Assembly: GCA_964508895.1 (NCBI GenBank)
Contig: CAZDWF010000002.1
Location: 13,042 to 77,041, forward strand
DNA length: 64,000 nt
Direction: 5' to 3'
Source: M55B132 sp964508895
GTDB lineage: Bacteria > Bacteroidota > Bacteroidia > Bacteroidales > B18-G4
Made by a program: the position numbers and the translations under genes. The notes below the pieces were generated by a model. It saw only the letters and a list, made by a program, of their open reading frames with translations, was not told the origin of the DNA and did no database searches. This document shows positions 17,651 through 27,300 of the stretch, piece after piece; within the stretch, counting starts at the first letter, position 1; every line of letters begins with the position of its first letter.

Positions 17651-19051
17651 CTATTCTATAATTATCTTTTTACTTACACTCCCTTTTTCAGTTTGAACAA
17701 CAACTATGTAGATTCCTGTCTCCAGATTCAGGCTTATGGATTGGTTTTCATTTCTGTTTAATGAATGTGTAGAAACAGACCTTCCTGTCATATCATGAAT
17801 ACTCACATTTCCTTTTTGATTTTCAGGATTCTGGATATAGAGAGTTTGGTCTGAGGAATACATTTCGATTGCAATTTCTCCATTTTGGAAATCTTCAACA
17901 GATCCAATACCGGGATCCTGCTTCCACCATGCTAATTCATTATCACCGGAAGCTGATCCGACAATATCCAGGTTTCCGTCACCATCAATATCGGTGGCAT
18001 AGACCGAGGAAGCATCATTATAATTATTGTCAATGGTATGCCTGGTAAAACTCTCGCTACCATTATTTTTCCACCAGCTTATTGAATTATCATCATTACC
18101 GGCAGCCACAACAATATCCATATCTCCATCCCCATCAATATCAGTTGCCAGAGCAGAACAGGCCCCTCCAAGATCACTCGTTATAAGATGCCCGATAAAG
18201 TTAGGAATACTTGCCCCGTTATTCTCCCACCATTTCACGGAACCACTCCATCCATCTCCCGGGTCGGCACCTAGTATATCCGTATCACCATCCCCATCGA
18301 TATCGATGGCAAAAACAGAGCGGCAAAAAAAGGAATCATCTATGACAATTTTAAAGAAGTTCTCATTACCATCATTGTTTATCCACCATGATGTTTCATT
18401 GGTTCCGAAAGCACCGGACCCCACAACATCTGTATGCCCGTCACCATTGAGGTCAGTTGCAAATACAGACCATGGCCCTCCGAAGGAGTTATCGATCGTA
18501 TGTTTTGAAAAGGAAGGGATGGCACCTCCATCATTTTTCCACCAATCGATGGTGTTGTTAAAATAAGAACCTCCTACAACATCTGTATGCTGATCGCCAT
18601 CCACATCTGTCGCATGCACAAAATACGCCCCGGCACAATTATCTGTAATGTAGTGCTTTGTAAAAGAAGGAAAGCCTGTGTTTCCATCATTTCTATACCA
18701 GGCAATTGTGCTATCCAATCCTGTTGCACATAATACATCCATATTACCATCTCCATCAATATCAATTGCAAATACTGAATGTGGACCGCCGGATGTAGTA
18801 TCAATATCATACCTTGTAAATTCCTGGTTCCCGTTATTCCTCCACCAGGAAACAAAACCATTATCATTATTCTCATCTGAAGCAGCCAGAATGTCTGTAT
18901 GTCCATCGCCATTCAGGTCTGTTGCGTATACCGAACATATACCGGTATATGTATCAGTAATTTTATGTTTATCAAATGATTGCGAAGCAAGGCCAAGGCT
19001 CTGAAGAACTATAAAAAAGGATATAAAGGCTTTTAGTATAAATCTTTTCAT
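17651..19051 (-). CDS. FG-GAP/VCBS repeat protein with T9SS sorting domain
   Basis: This 466-aa secreted protein has a signal peptide (MKRFILKAFISFFIVLQSLG...), then about seven repeats of roughly 50 residues, each with a calcium-loop motif of the type DxDGDGxxD and a following WW(K/R)N(N/D)G. Such repeats fold as blades of a beta-propeller. The last 75 residues form a T9SS type A sorting domain (VSIHDMTGRSV... to KKIIIE), which directs export across the outer membrane and surface attachment or release. The ATG at 19051 is the better start. It lies 10 nt after the paralogue upstream (19062-20489) and is surely co-transcribed with it. Confidence 0.85.
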   Translation of the reverse strand: MKRFILKAFISFFIVLQSLGLASQSFDKHKITDTYTGICSVYATDLNGDGHTDILAASDENNDNGFVSWWRNNGNQEFTRYDIDTTSGGPHSVFAIDIDGDGNMDVLCATGLDSTIAWYRNDGNTGFPSFTKHYITDNCAGAYFVHATDVDGDQHTDVVGGSYFNNTIDWWKNDGGAIPSFSKHTIDNSFGGPWSVFATDLNGDGHTDVVGSGAFGTNETSWWINNDGNENFFKIVIDDSFFCRSVFAIDIDGDGDTDILGADPGDGWSGSVKWWENNGASIPNFIGHLITSDLGGACSALATDIDGDGDMDIVVAAGNDDNSISWWKNNGSESFTRHTIDNNYNDASSVYATDIDGDGNLDIVGSASGDNELAWWKQDPGIGSVEDFQNGEIAIEMYSSDQTLYIQNPENQKGNVSIHDMTGRSVSTHSLNRNENQSISLNLETGIYIVVVQTEKGSVSKKIIIE

Positions 19052-19061
19052 GATGCTTTTT

Positions 19062-20489
19062 TTAATGTATCCATATTTTATCACAAACCATTCCTTTATT
19101 TGTCTGTATAGAAACTATATATATGCCTACTTCAGGATGCAGCCTTATCGACTGATTTAAATTTCCATTTAATGTGTATTCCAAAACTGAGCTTCCCTTC
19201 ACATTATAAATACTTATAGTTCCTTTTAGATATTCAGGATTCCGTATATAAAGTGTCTGCTTTGAGTAATATGAACTTATTGCTATTTTATCATATTGAA
19301 AATCTTCAACAGATCCAATACCAGGCTCTTGTTTCCACCAGGCAATTTCAGAATTATTTGCATCAGAAGCGACGATATCTATATCTCCATCCCCATCAAT
19401 ATCTGTTGCATATATCGATTCTGAAAATTCGAAATTATCATCAATAGTGTATTTAGTAAATCCCGGTACAGGAGAGGTTTTATCATTTTTCCACCATAAG
19501 ACATCTGAATTCTGATCATTTCCTGCAGTACCAAGCACATCAGTATGGCCATCCCCGTTTACATCGGTTGCATAAACAGCCCATGCACCATCAATGCTTG
19601 AAATATTATAGCCAGTAAAGCTGGGGTAAAATATATAACTACCATCATTCTTCCACCATTTTATAATACCGTCAAATACCGCAGCACCAACTACATCAGT
19701 ATATCCATCTCCATCCAGGTCTGTTGCATAGACTGATTGGGCTCCATTGAAATCATCATCAATGGTAGTTTTTGAAAAACTTTCAGAACCATCATTTACC
19801 CAGACGGCAATCTCATTATCATCTCCTGCTGCACCAAATACATCTATATCCCCATCACCTTCCAGGTCTGTTGCATACACTTGTTGTGGGCCGCCAATAT
19901 TATCATCAATAACATGTTTTGTAAATATTACATTTCCATCAATGACACTGTCGTTCTCCCACCAATCAATTGAATTACCCATATCCGATGCGGTGAGCAC
20001 ATCACAATCCCCATCACCATCTAAATCGGTTGCATAAACAGAGGTTGGGCTGTTATAACCCGTATCGATGACATGTTGCGTAAAAACTACAACTGTATCA
20101 TTTATAATACTGTCGTTCTCCCACCAGCATACCTGATTAGCCCAAAATGCTGTGCCAAGAACATCGGTATCACCATCTCCGTCAACATCAGTAGCATAAA
20201 CAGAACTTGCACCCAGAAAACCAATGGCTATAATATTTTTATGAAAAATAATATTTCCAGGCTTCGAAGTATCTGTTCGCCACCAATTAATATATCCATT
20301 TGTTCCGTTATCAAATGAAGCACCTAAAATATCGTTGAGCCCATCCCCATTCACATCAGCAGCAAATACAGCTGAAGGTTGAGGAAAGCTAGTTGTAACA
20401 ATATGTTTGGTGAAATTTTGAGAGAGAATACTTATGCTCAACAGAAGCATTGATAAGCATAATAATGCTTTAATCGTAGTAAGTTTCAT
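19062..20489 (-). CDS. FG-GAP/VCBS repeat protein with T9SS sorting domain (paralogue)
   Basis: This 475-aa protein is a tandem paralogue of the next gene: signal peptide (MKLTTIKALLCLSMLLLSIS), about seven propeller repeats with D(L/V/I)(D/N)GDG loops and WWKND motifs, the linker GIGSVEDFQ found in both, and a C-terminal sorting domain ending CDKIWIH. Expected to be exported by the type IX system and to bind calcium. The ATG at 20489 fits the signal peptide. The divergent BNR-repeat gene starts 156 nt away, and the spacer probably holds both promoters. Confidence 0.85.
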   Translation of the reverse strand: MKLTTIKALLCLSMLLLSISILSQNFTKHIVTTSFPQPSAVFAADVNGDGLNDILGASFDNGTNGYINWWRTDTSKPGNIIFHKNIIAIGFLGASSVYATDVDGDGDTDVLGTAFWANQVCWWENDSIINDTVVVFTQHVIDTGYNSPTSVYATDLDGDGDCDVLTASDMGNSIDWWENDSVIDGNVIFTKHVIDDNIGGPQQVYATDLEGDGDIDVFGAAGDDNEIAVWVNDGSESFSKTTIDDDFNGAQSVYATDLDGDGYTDVVGAAVFDGIIKWWKNDGSYIFYPSFTGYNISSIDGAWAVYATDVNGDGHTDVLGTAGNDQNSDVLWWKNDKTSPVPGFTKYTIDDNFEFSESIYATDIDGDGDIDIVASDANNSEIAWWKQEPGIGSVEDFQYDKIAISSYYSKQTLYIRNPEYLKGTISIYNVKGSSVLEYTLNGNLNQSIRLHPEVGIYIVSIQTNKGMVCDKIWIH

Positions 20490-20645
20490 AGGCAATAAAA
20501 TATTAGATTCAGGTAAAATTGAATTTACTAAGATAGTTAAAAGAAAGTTGCAAGCCGCAAGTAGTCAGCTTTGCAATCTGAAGCCTTGGTGAAGGATGGC
20601 TTGCATTTTGTTTATTGCTAATTGATTATTATCTTTATTCAAATC

Positions 20646-22691
20646 ATGAAAAAACATCTACTTATCTTCTTCATCCTTTTCTCTCTTTCTGCATATACAC
20701 AATGGGAATGGCAAAATCCACTGCCACAAGGAAATACCATTAAAGCTGTTGAAATAATTGATGCTGATAATATCTGGGCAGTTGGTGATTGCGGAACAGT
20801 AATTCACACTGAAGATGGTGGTGATTCATGGGAATTGCATTTCCTGGGTACTTATTCGAATTTACGGGATATTGGATTTATAAATAATGTTGGTTTCATA
20901 TTAGGTGAAAACGGGGTATTGATGAGAACAATAGACGTAGGATTAAACTGGGAATCTCTTAACGACAGCATAGGTAAAACATTCACATGCATAGAAAAGA
21001 ATAGCAATACATTCTGGATCGCAGGATTTGAATTTACTGGTTTTATAAAGAAAACTATGGATAGTGGAAATAGCTGGATGAACAAATCACTTCAATACAC
21101 TACTATAAGTCTCGAGGTCCAATTTGTTAATGACTCGGTAGGATGGATTTTAGGTAATCAAATGTATACAACAACAAATGGAGGAGATTACTGGCAGTTC
21201 AGGTATCATAGCCCTCCTAATAAATACAAAAAGCTTTTCTTTCTTGACGAAAAGAACGGATGGTTCAATGTTTTAGAAACATTGTATCATACTTACGATG
21301 GAGGGACCACCTGGGAAACACAATTCAACCTGGAGTATCATAGTATATTTGACATGTGTTTTATTGATTCTTTAACAGGTTGGCATGTAGGTAATCAAAA
21401 TTATATGCAGGTCTTTGAAACTACAGATGGTGGTGTCAATTGGTATGAAGACTTTTCTTCTGGAACAGGCCGTCTATACACAATTGAAAAATTCAACGAT
21501 TCCATCATATGGTCTGCCGGATCTTTCGGTCAAATGCATATGTCTGTGGATACGGCTGGCTGGATAACAAAAACAAAAGGATCTATTCTTGGTATATCTC
21601 AGATTTATTTCATTGATCAAAACACTGGTTGGGCAATAAATAATGAACTAATCTTAAAAACAGAGAACAGTGGTCTGGAATGGGATACTATCATATTTGA
21701 TAAATATAACCGGAAAAGTGACATATATTTTTATAACGATCAAAATGGCTGGTTAATTGATTTCTATGGAATCAAAAAAACCGTAAACGGTGGAAATACC
21801 TGGGAGTATATGGATAGTATTTATTTCTTAAATAAGCTTTCATTTATAACTCCCAAATACGGCTGGGCAATAGGAGACTATGGAAAGATTTTTCACACAG
21901 AGGATTGGGGAAATACCTGGGTAAAGCAAGATATTCAATTGAATCGAAATCTAAATAGCGTTCAGTTCAAATCAATTGAAAAGGGTTGGACAGTTGGCAA
22001 TAATGGTACTATACTTTACACAAAAGATGGAGGAGATAATTGGGAATCACAGATTAGTGCAACAGAAAGTGACCTCATGGATTTATTCTTTGTAAATCTG
22101 ATAAATGGATGGGTTGTTGGTGACAATGGAGTAATTCTCAAAACCGAAAATGGAGGTGAATCATGGGAACATCAAAACTCAAATACAAGCAGAAAAATCA
22201 GAGCCGTGCACTTTACAGATCACAATACCGGATGGGCTGTCGGTAATTCTGGTTTAATACTTCATACTATAAATGGCGGAGAAGATTGGATAGAAAAGAT
22301 ATCTCCATCTAATAATACTTTTTATTGCACACATTTTTTCGATGAAAACATTGGCTGGATTGGTGGGTCGGGTGGAAATATTATATATACTTCAAATGGA
22401 GGTATTGTTAACACTGAAGATAACCCGACTCAAGATTTTAATCGCGTTTCAATTGTATTTCCCAATCCATTTTCAACTTTTACCCGGATTAAATATTCTT
22501 CTGTTTCGAACTCAAAGATCCATATCCATATTTTCAACTCATCCGGAGGTCTAATACATTCAAATATATCTACTCAGAGCGCAGGCACACATGAATACCA
22601 CTGGAATTCCCAAGAGTATCCAGCCGGGATTTATTATTATCGGATTCAAATCAATAATGAATCTTTTGCTGGAAAAATGATAAAATTATAG
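20646..22691 (+). CDS. Ycf48/BNR-like repeat protein with T9SS sorting domain
   Basis: This 681-aa protein has a signal peptide (MKKHLLIFFILFSLSAYTQ) followed by WEWQNPLPQGN and about twelve repeats with the core GWAVGxxGxILxTxxGGxxW, as in the Ycf48/BNR propeller family. A 75-residue T9SS domain closes the protein (FPNPF... to GKMIKL). It is likely a surface or secreted protein; the ligand is unknown. The ATG at 20646 is used because the signal peptide begins there. A nearly co-linear paralogue follows at 22897-24942. Confidence 0.85.
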   Translation: MKKHLLIFFILFSLSAYTQWEWQNPLPQGNTIKAVEIIDADNIWAVGDCGTVIHTEDGGDSWELHFLGTYSNLRDIGFINNVGFILGENGVLMRTIDVGLNWESLNDSIGKTFTCIEKNSNTFWIAGFEFTGFIKKTMDSGNSWMNKSLQYTTISLEVQFVNDSVGWILGNQMYTTTNGGDYWQFRYHSPPNKYKKLFFLDEKNGWFNVLETLYHTYDGGTTWETQFNLEYHSIFDMCFIDSLTGWHVGNQNYMQVFETTDGGVNWYEDFSSGTGRLYTIEKFNDSIIWSAGSFGQMHMSVDTAGWITKTKGSILGISQIYFIDQNTGWAINNELILKTENSGLEWDTIIFDKYNRKSDIYFYNDQNGWLIDFYGIKKTVNGGNTWEYMDSIYFLNKLSFITPKYGWAIGDYGKIFHTEDWGNTWVKQDIQLNRNLNSVQFKSIEKGWTVGNNGTILYTKDGGDNWESQISATESDLMDLFFVNLINGWVVGDNGVILKTENGGESWEHQNSNTSRKIRAVHFTDHNTGWAVGNSGLILHTINGGEDWIEKISPSNNTFYCTHFFDENIGWIGGSGGNIIYTSNGGIVNTEDNPTQDFNRVSIVFPNPFSTFTRIKYSSVSNSKIHIHIFNSSGGLIHSNISTQSAGTHEYHWNSQEYPAGIYYYRIQINNESFAGKMIKL

Positions 22692-22706
22692 AATACATTC
22701 ATAATA

Positions 22707-22724
22707 TCACCCCTTCGGGGTTTT
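22707..22724 (+). terminator. Possible short terminator hairpin
   Basis: ACCCC-ttc-GGGGT followed by TTTT lies 18 nt after the stop of the first BNR-repeat gene. The stem is only 5 bp, so it is weak. Confidence 0.5.
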
Positions 22725-22795
22725 GGCTCTCTTATCAATCTTTCATGCAAATTTTGTATCGCTCCTAACGAAGCTGATTATATTTTACACTGAAC

Positions 22796-22837
22796 CCTAA
22801 CACCCAGTACCCAGAGCCTAGAACCAAGAATCCAGAA
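22796..22837. repeat. Heptad array (CCCAGTA/CCCAGAG type)
   Basis: Six words with exact 7-nt period lie between the two BNR-repeat paralogues, 59 nt before the second one. Confidence 0.8.
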
Positions 22838-22896
22838 AGAGTGATATTATTTATTCAAACAAATATTCCATATCTTTATAAGAAATCTATCAAATA

Positions 22897-24942
22897 ATGA
22901 GAGTATTTCTCATCCTGATTTTCATTACTATTTCCTGTTTTTATTCATTTTCACAATGGGAATGGCAAAATCCTTTGCCGCAGGGTAATACAATCAAGGC
23001 TGTTGAAATTATTGATCCTTTCAATGTATGGATGGCTGGTGATTGCGGAACACTAATGTATTCCGGAGATGGTGGCAATACCCTGGAAGTTATTCCACTT
23101 GGCACAAAGGAACATCTGTGGGACATAAGGTTTATTAAATCCGATACGGGAATTATTGCAGGTGAGAATGGAGCATTATTCAATACTATTGATGGTGGAT
23201 TAAACTGGGAAGCCTGGTATATATTGCAGGATAAATCTTTTACCTGTATCGACAATTACGGGAAGAATACCTGGGTTGGCGGATATGATTCAGCAGCATT
23301 CGTAATGAAATCTGATGATTTTGGAGTAAGCTGGCAAACTCATTATCTGTCAGGAGGAAAGAAAACTTACGATATCCATTTTATAAATGATACCCTGGGG
23401 TGGGCTGCCGGAGAGTATATATATAAAACCACCGATGGAGGAAATAACTGGGAATTGCATATGTATACACCTCAATGGGATTATAAGAAAATTTTATTCC
23501 TCGATGAAAATATAGGATGGTTTAACGATAAAAGACATATCTATCATACAAATGATGGTGGTCAGAGTTGGTCTCAGCAAATCACTCATCAATATTCAAA
23601 TATTTATGATTTATTCTTCGAGGACAGCCTCAATGGTTGGCATGTGGCATATGGTCATATTTATAAAACTACGGATGGAGGAATTAACTGGAATCTCACG
23701 CAATATAACTCAGGAATATTATACACTATAGTTAGCTATGATAAGAATATTGCATGGTCAGCTGGACAAGGAGGTCGTATCTATAACACTCTGGATGGCA
23801 TAAACTGGTCATTACTGGTAAATGGTTATATAGGCACTATAAAGCAAATACAATTTCTTGACATCAATATCGGATGGTCGGTAAACAATGAATACATACT
23901 GAAAACAAATAATGGAGGATTAGACTGGGAAATACTTTGTAATTCACCTTACCACTATAATAGAGATTTATATTTTATAGATTCACTAAAAGGTTGGCTA
24001 CTATCAATGGATGGGATCTATGTGACGTATAATGGTGGAATTGAATGGGAGTATGAATTCTATACTCCCACTGGAAAAGATCTTAATGACTTTACTTTTC
24101 TAACAGAAGATATTGCCTGGGCAGCGGGAAATTCCGGATATATTGTGCACTTGAAAAATGGGATATGGGTGGAGCAAGAATATTATACATATGATCATCT
24201 GTATGGAATATGCTTCAATTCTGATTTGTCTGGTTGTGCGGTAGGCAAAAATGGAACTATCATTTATACTCATGACGGTGGGGAAACCTGGGAGCAATAT
24301 AATACTGATACCACTGAACTTCTACGAGATGTGTTTTTTATCAATGTCCAGACAGGTTGGATTTGTGGTTATAATGGCATATTGATGAAAAGTACAAATG
24401 CCGGTGAATCCTGGGAGTATCAATATTCTAATGTAAAAGGGGATCTAATTGCTCTGCATTTCTTAGACCATAACCATGGATGGGTTGTAGGAGATTCAGG
24501 ATTGTTACTACATACAAATAATGGTGGAGATACCTGGACAATTCTGAATACTGAAACTACTAATAGATTAAATTGTATTTATTTTACAGATCTGGATAAT
24601 GGTTGGATAAGTGGGCATGACGGTACAATCCTGTATACCAGCAATGGAGGAGCAGTGTGGAGTGAAGAAATTCAGGAAACAGTTGTAAATAAGTCAATCA
24701 ATGTATTTCCAAACCCATTCAAAGAATCTACCTGCTTTGTCTATAATACCCTGTATGCTAATAGGAAAGTAATTATTCAGATTTTCAATTTCTCTGGGAA
24801 GATTATTTATTCCACTGCACTCTTCCAGGGTATTGGAAGTCATGAATACCACTGGAATTCCCAAGAGTATCCGGCCGGGATTTATTATTATCGGATTCAA
24901 ATTGGTGGCGAAGTGTTTGCGGGGAAGATGGTGAAGATGTAG
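22897..24942 (+). CDS. Ycf48/BNR-like repeat protein with T9SS sorting domain (paralogue)
   Basis: This 681-aa protein parallels the preceding gene from the signal peptide (MRVFLILIFITISCFYSFSQ) and WEWQNPLPQGNTIKAVEII through the GW-xxG-TxDGGxxW repeats to the sorting domain ending GKMVKM. The DNA has diverged through most of its length, but a 62-nt block in the sorting-domain region is almost identical to the sister gene. Function is probably surface binding; no catalytic site is visible. Confidence 0.85.
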   Translation: MRVFLILIFITISCFYSFSQWEWQNPLPQGNTIKAVEIIDPFNVWMAGDCGTLMYSGDGGNTLEVIPLGTKEHLWDIRFIKSDTGIIAGENGALFNTIDGGLNWEAWYILQDKSFTCIDNYGKNTWVGGYDSAAFVMKSDDFGVSWQTHYLSGGKKTYDIHFINDTLGWAAGEYIYKTTDGGNNWELHMYTPQWDYKKILFLDENIGWFNDKRHIYHTNDGGQSWSQQITHQYSNIYDLFFEDSLNGWHVAYGHIYKTTDGGINWNLTQYNSGILYTIVSYDKNIAWSAGQGGRIYNTLDGINWSLLVNGYIGTIKQIQFLDINIGWSVNNEYILKTNNGGLDWEILCNSPYHYNRDLYFIDSLKGWLLSMDGIYVTYNGGIEWEYEFYTPTGKDLNDFTFLTEDIAWAAGNSGYIVHLKNGIWVEQEYYTYDHLYGICFNSDLSGCAVGKNGTIIYTHDGGETWEQYNTDTTELLRDVFFINVQTGWICGYNGILMKSTNAGESWEYQYSNVKGDLIALHFLDHNHGWVVGDSGLLLHTNNGGDTWTILNTETTNRLNCIYFTDLDNGWISGHDGTILYTSNGGAVWSEEIQETVVNKSINVFPNPFKESTCFVYNTLYANRKVIIQIFNFSGKIIYSTALFQGIGSHEYHWNSQEYPAGIYYYRIQIGGEVFAGKMVKM

Positions 24943-25099
24943 ATGTCGGATAATCACAATAACTAATCATCAATCGAGTTTTGGCAATTTAATTATTGAT
25001 TGTCAATAAGTTATTAGTAATGTTAAATTTGCCTGAAGATCTATCTACACCAAAAACCCAGTAACCCAGTACCTACAATATTACTTGTGCAAACTTTCA

Positions 25100-25134
25100 G
25101 GAGTCTGGCATCTGGTGTCCGGAATCCGGGCATC
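25100..25134. repeat. Heptad array (GGAGTCT/GGCATCT type) abutting mutB stop
   Basis: Five words beginning with GG at exact 7-nt spacing end at the first base of the mutB stop codon (minus strand, 25134). Confidence 0.8.
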
Positions 25135-27293
25135 TATCTCCTCGACTCAATCAGAATCTCCAGCAGCTTAATCCCCGCATCAGAAATAACCGTTCCCGGT
25201 CCGAAGATAGCAACGGCGCCTGCTTTGTACAGGAAATCATAATCCTGTGGTGGTATCACTCCGCCGACGATCACCATGATGTCTTCGCGACCAAGCTTTT
25301 TGAGTTCTTCTATGAGTTGTGGAACGAGGGTTTTATGTCCTGCTGCCAAACTTGATACCCCAACAATATGCACATCATTTTCAACGGCCTGGCGGGCAGT
25401 TTCTGCAGGGGTTTGAAACAATGGTCCGACGTCTACATCAAAGCCTATATCTGCAAAACCAGTAGCCACCACTTTCTCTCCCCTGTCGTGGCCATCCTGT
25501 CCCATTTTAGCAACCATAATCCTTGGCCTTCTGCCTTCCATTTTCGCAAATTTATCTGCTAATTCGCATGCTTTGTTAAAGCTTGCATCATCTTTTGATT
25601 CTGAGGAATATACCCCTGAAATGGATCGTATCACTGCTTTATACCTCCCAAATATTTTTTCACAGGCCATGGAGATCTCTCCCAGCGTGGCTCTCTTTTG
25701 TGTTGCAATAACAGCAAGGGCCAGCAAGTTTCCTTCTCCTGTTTCACAAGATTTAGTAATGTCTTCCAGTGCCTCCCGGACTTCCTGCTCGTTTCTGTTT
25801 TCTCTAAGATAATTAATTCTTTTGATCTGTGTTTCACGCACTGCCGTATTATCCACTTCCAGGGTTTCAATAGGATCTTCCTTTTCCAACCTGTATTTGT
25901 TAACACCAACGATAGTGTCTTTATGAGAATCTATCCTTGCCTGCTTACGAGCGGCTGCTTCCTCTATCCTCATTTTTGGTATTCCTGTTTCTATGGCTTT
26001 TGCCATGCCACCCAACTCCTCTATCTCCTGAATGTGTTCCCAGGCTTTTTGAGCGATCTCGTTGGTAAGTGATTCTACATAATATGAACCGGCCCATGGA
26101 TCCACATCGCGGCATATCTGTGTCTCTTCCTGAATATATATCTGTGTATTTCTTGCAATACGGGCAGAGAAATCTGTTGGCAGGGCAATCGCTTCATCAA
26201 GTGCATTGGTATGCAAACTCTGTGTTCCGCCCAGTGCTGCTCCCATAGCTTCTACACAGGTACGAGCCACATTGTTGAAAGGACCCTGCTCGGTGAGGCT
26301 CCATCCTGATGTCTGGCAATGTGTTCTTAAAGCCATGGATTTAGGATTCTTCGGATTGAACTGCTTAACGATCTTTGCCCAGAGCATGCGGGCGGCTCTC
26401 ATCTTGGCAATCTCCATAAAATGATTCATGCCAATTCCCCAGAAAAATGATAGCCGTGGAGCGAAGGCATCTATATCCATACCCGCTTTGATACCAGTAC
26501 GGATATATTCCAGTCCGTCAGCAAGAGTATATCCCAGCTCAATATCGGCTGTTGCACCGGCTTCCTGCATATGGTAACCACTAATACTTATGGAGTTGAA
26601 CTTAGGCATATTCTTAGAGGCATACTCAAATATATCAGAGATGATCCTCATCGAAGGCAAGGGTGGATAGATATATGTGTTCCTTACCATGAATTCTTTC
26701 AGGATGTCGTTCTGTATGGTTCCGGCCAGTTGATCCAGCTTCACTCCCTGTTCCAGTGCTGCGACAATATAAAACGCCATAATTGGAAGTACAGCACCGT
26801 TCATGGTCATGGAGACAGACATTTTATCCAGCGGAATACCTTTAAACAGGATTTCCATATCCAGGATGGAATCTACAGCCACACCTGCTTTACCAACATC
26901 ACCCACTACTCTTTCATGATCTGAGTCGTAGCCGCGATGGGTTGCCAGGTCGAATGCAATGGAAAGACCTTTTTGTCCGGCAGCAAGGTTTCTCCTGTAA
27001 AAAGCATTGGAATCTTCTGCGGTGGAAAATCCTGCATACTGACGGATTGTCCACGGACGACTTACATACATGGTAGAATAAGGTCCGCGTAAAAAAGGTG
27101 GTATGCCCGCTGCAAAATCAAGATGCTCCAGCTTGAGAAGGTCATCTTTAGTAAATACTGCCTTAAGGTCTATCTTTTCAGGAGTTTGCCAGTCGGCTTT
27201 TATATAGTTTTCATGTTCCCACTCAGGAATAATCTTAGCTGACCCTTTGATACTATTAAAATCTATATGTTGAAAATTAGGCTTCATTTTCAT
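25134..27293 (-). CDS. mutB: Methylmalonyl-CoA mutase large subunit
   Basis: This 719-aa adenosylcobalamin enzyme interconverts succinyl-CoA and (R)-methylmalonyl-CoA in the propionate pathway. The N-terminal TIM barrel carries the CoA-binding part (GIPPFLRGPYSTMYVSRPW near residue 65) and the C-terminal domain has the B12-binding motif GQDGHDRGEKV (DxHxxG) with GGVIPPQDY following. Length and motifs match the catalytic subunit. The ATG at 27293 is preferred, 7 nt after mutA; a TTG at 27311 would overlap mutA. mutA and mutB form an operon and the proteins a heterodimer. Confidence 0.95.
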   Translation of the reverse strand: MKMKPNFQHIDFNSIKGSAKIIPEWEHENYIKADWQTPEKIDLKAVFTKDDLLKLEHLDFAAGIPPFLRGPYSTMYVSRPWTIRQYAGFSTAEDSNAFYRRNLAAGQKGLSIAFDLATHRGYDSDHERVVGDVGKAGVAVDSILDMEILFKGIPLDKMSVSMTMNGAVLPIMAFYIVAALEQGVKLDQLAGTIQNDILKEFMVRNTYIYPPLPSMRIISDIFEYASKNMPKFNSISISGYHMQEAGATADIELGYTLADGLEYIRTGIKAGMDIDAFAPRLSFFWGIGMNHFMEIAKMRAARMLWAKIVKQFNPKNPKSMALRTHCQTSGWSLTEQGPFNNVARTCVEAMGAALGGTQSLHTNALDEAIALPTDFSARIARNTQIYIQEETQICRDVDPWAGSYYVESLTNEIAQKAWEHIQEIEELGGMAKAIETGIPKMRIEEAAARKQARIDSHKDTIVGVNKYRLEKEDPIETLEVDNTAVRETQIKRINYLRENRNEQEVREALEDITKSCETGEGNLLALAVIATQKRATLGEISMACEKIFGRYKAVIRSISGVYSSESKDDASFNKACELADKFAKMEGRRPRIMVAKMGQDGHDRGEKVVATGFADIGFDVDVGPLFQTPAETARQAVENDVHIVGVSSLAAGHKTLVPQLIEELKKLGREDIMVIVGGVIPPQDYDFLYKAGAVAIFGPGTVISDAGIKLLEILIESRR

Positions 27294-27300
27294 ACTGTTA

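Noticed and set aside
17700..20400. Plus-strand open frames antisense to the FG-GAP genes
   Set aside because: They arise from the repetitive GA-rich coding strand and show low-complexity Ser/Pro-rich translations without motifs.
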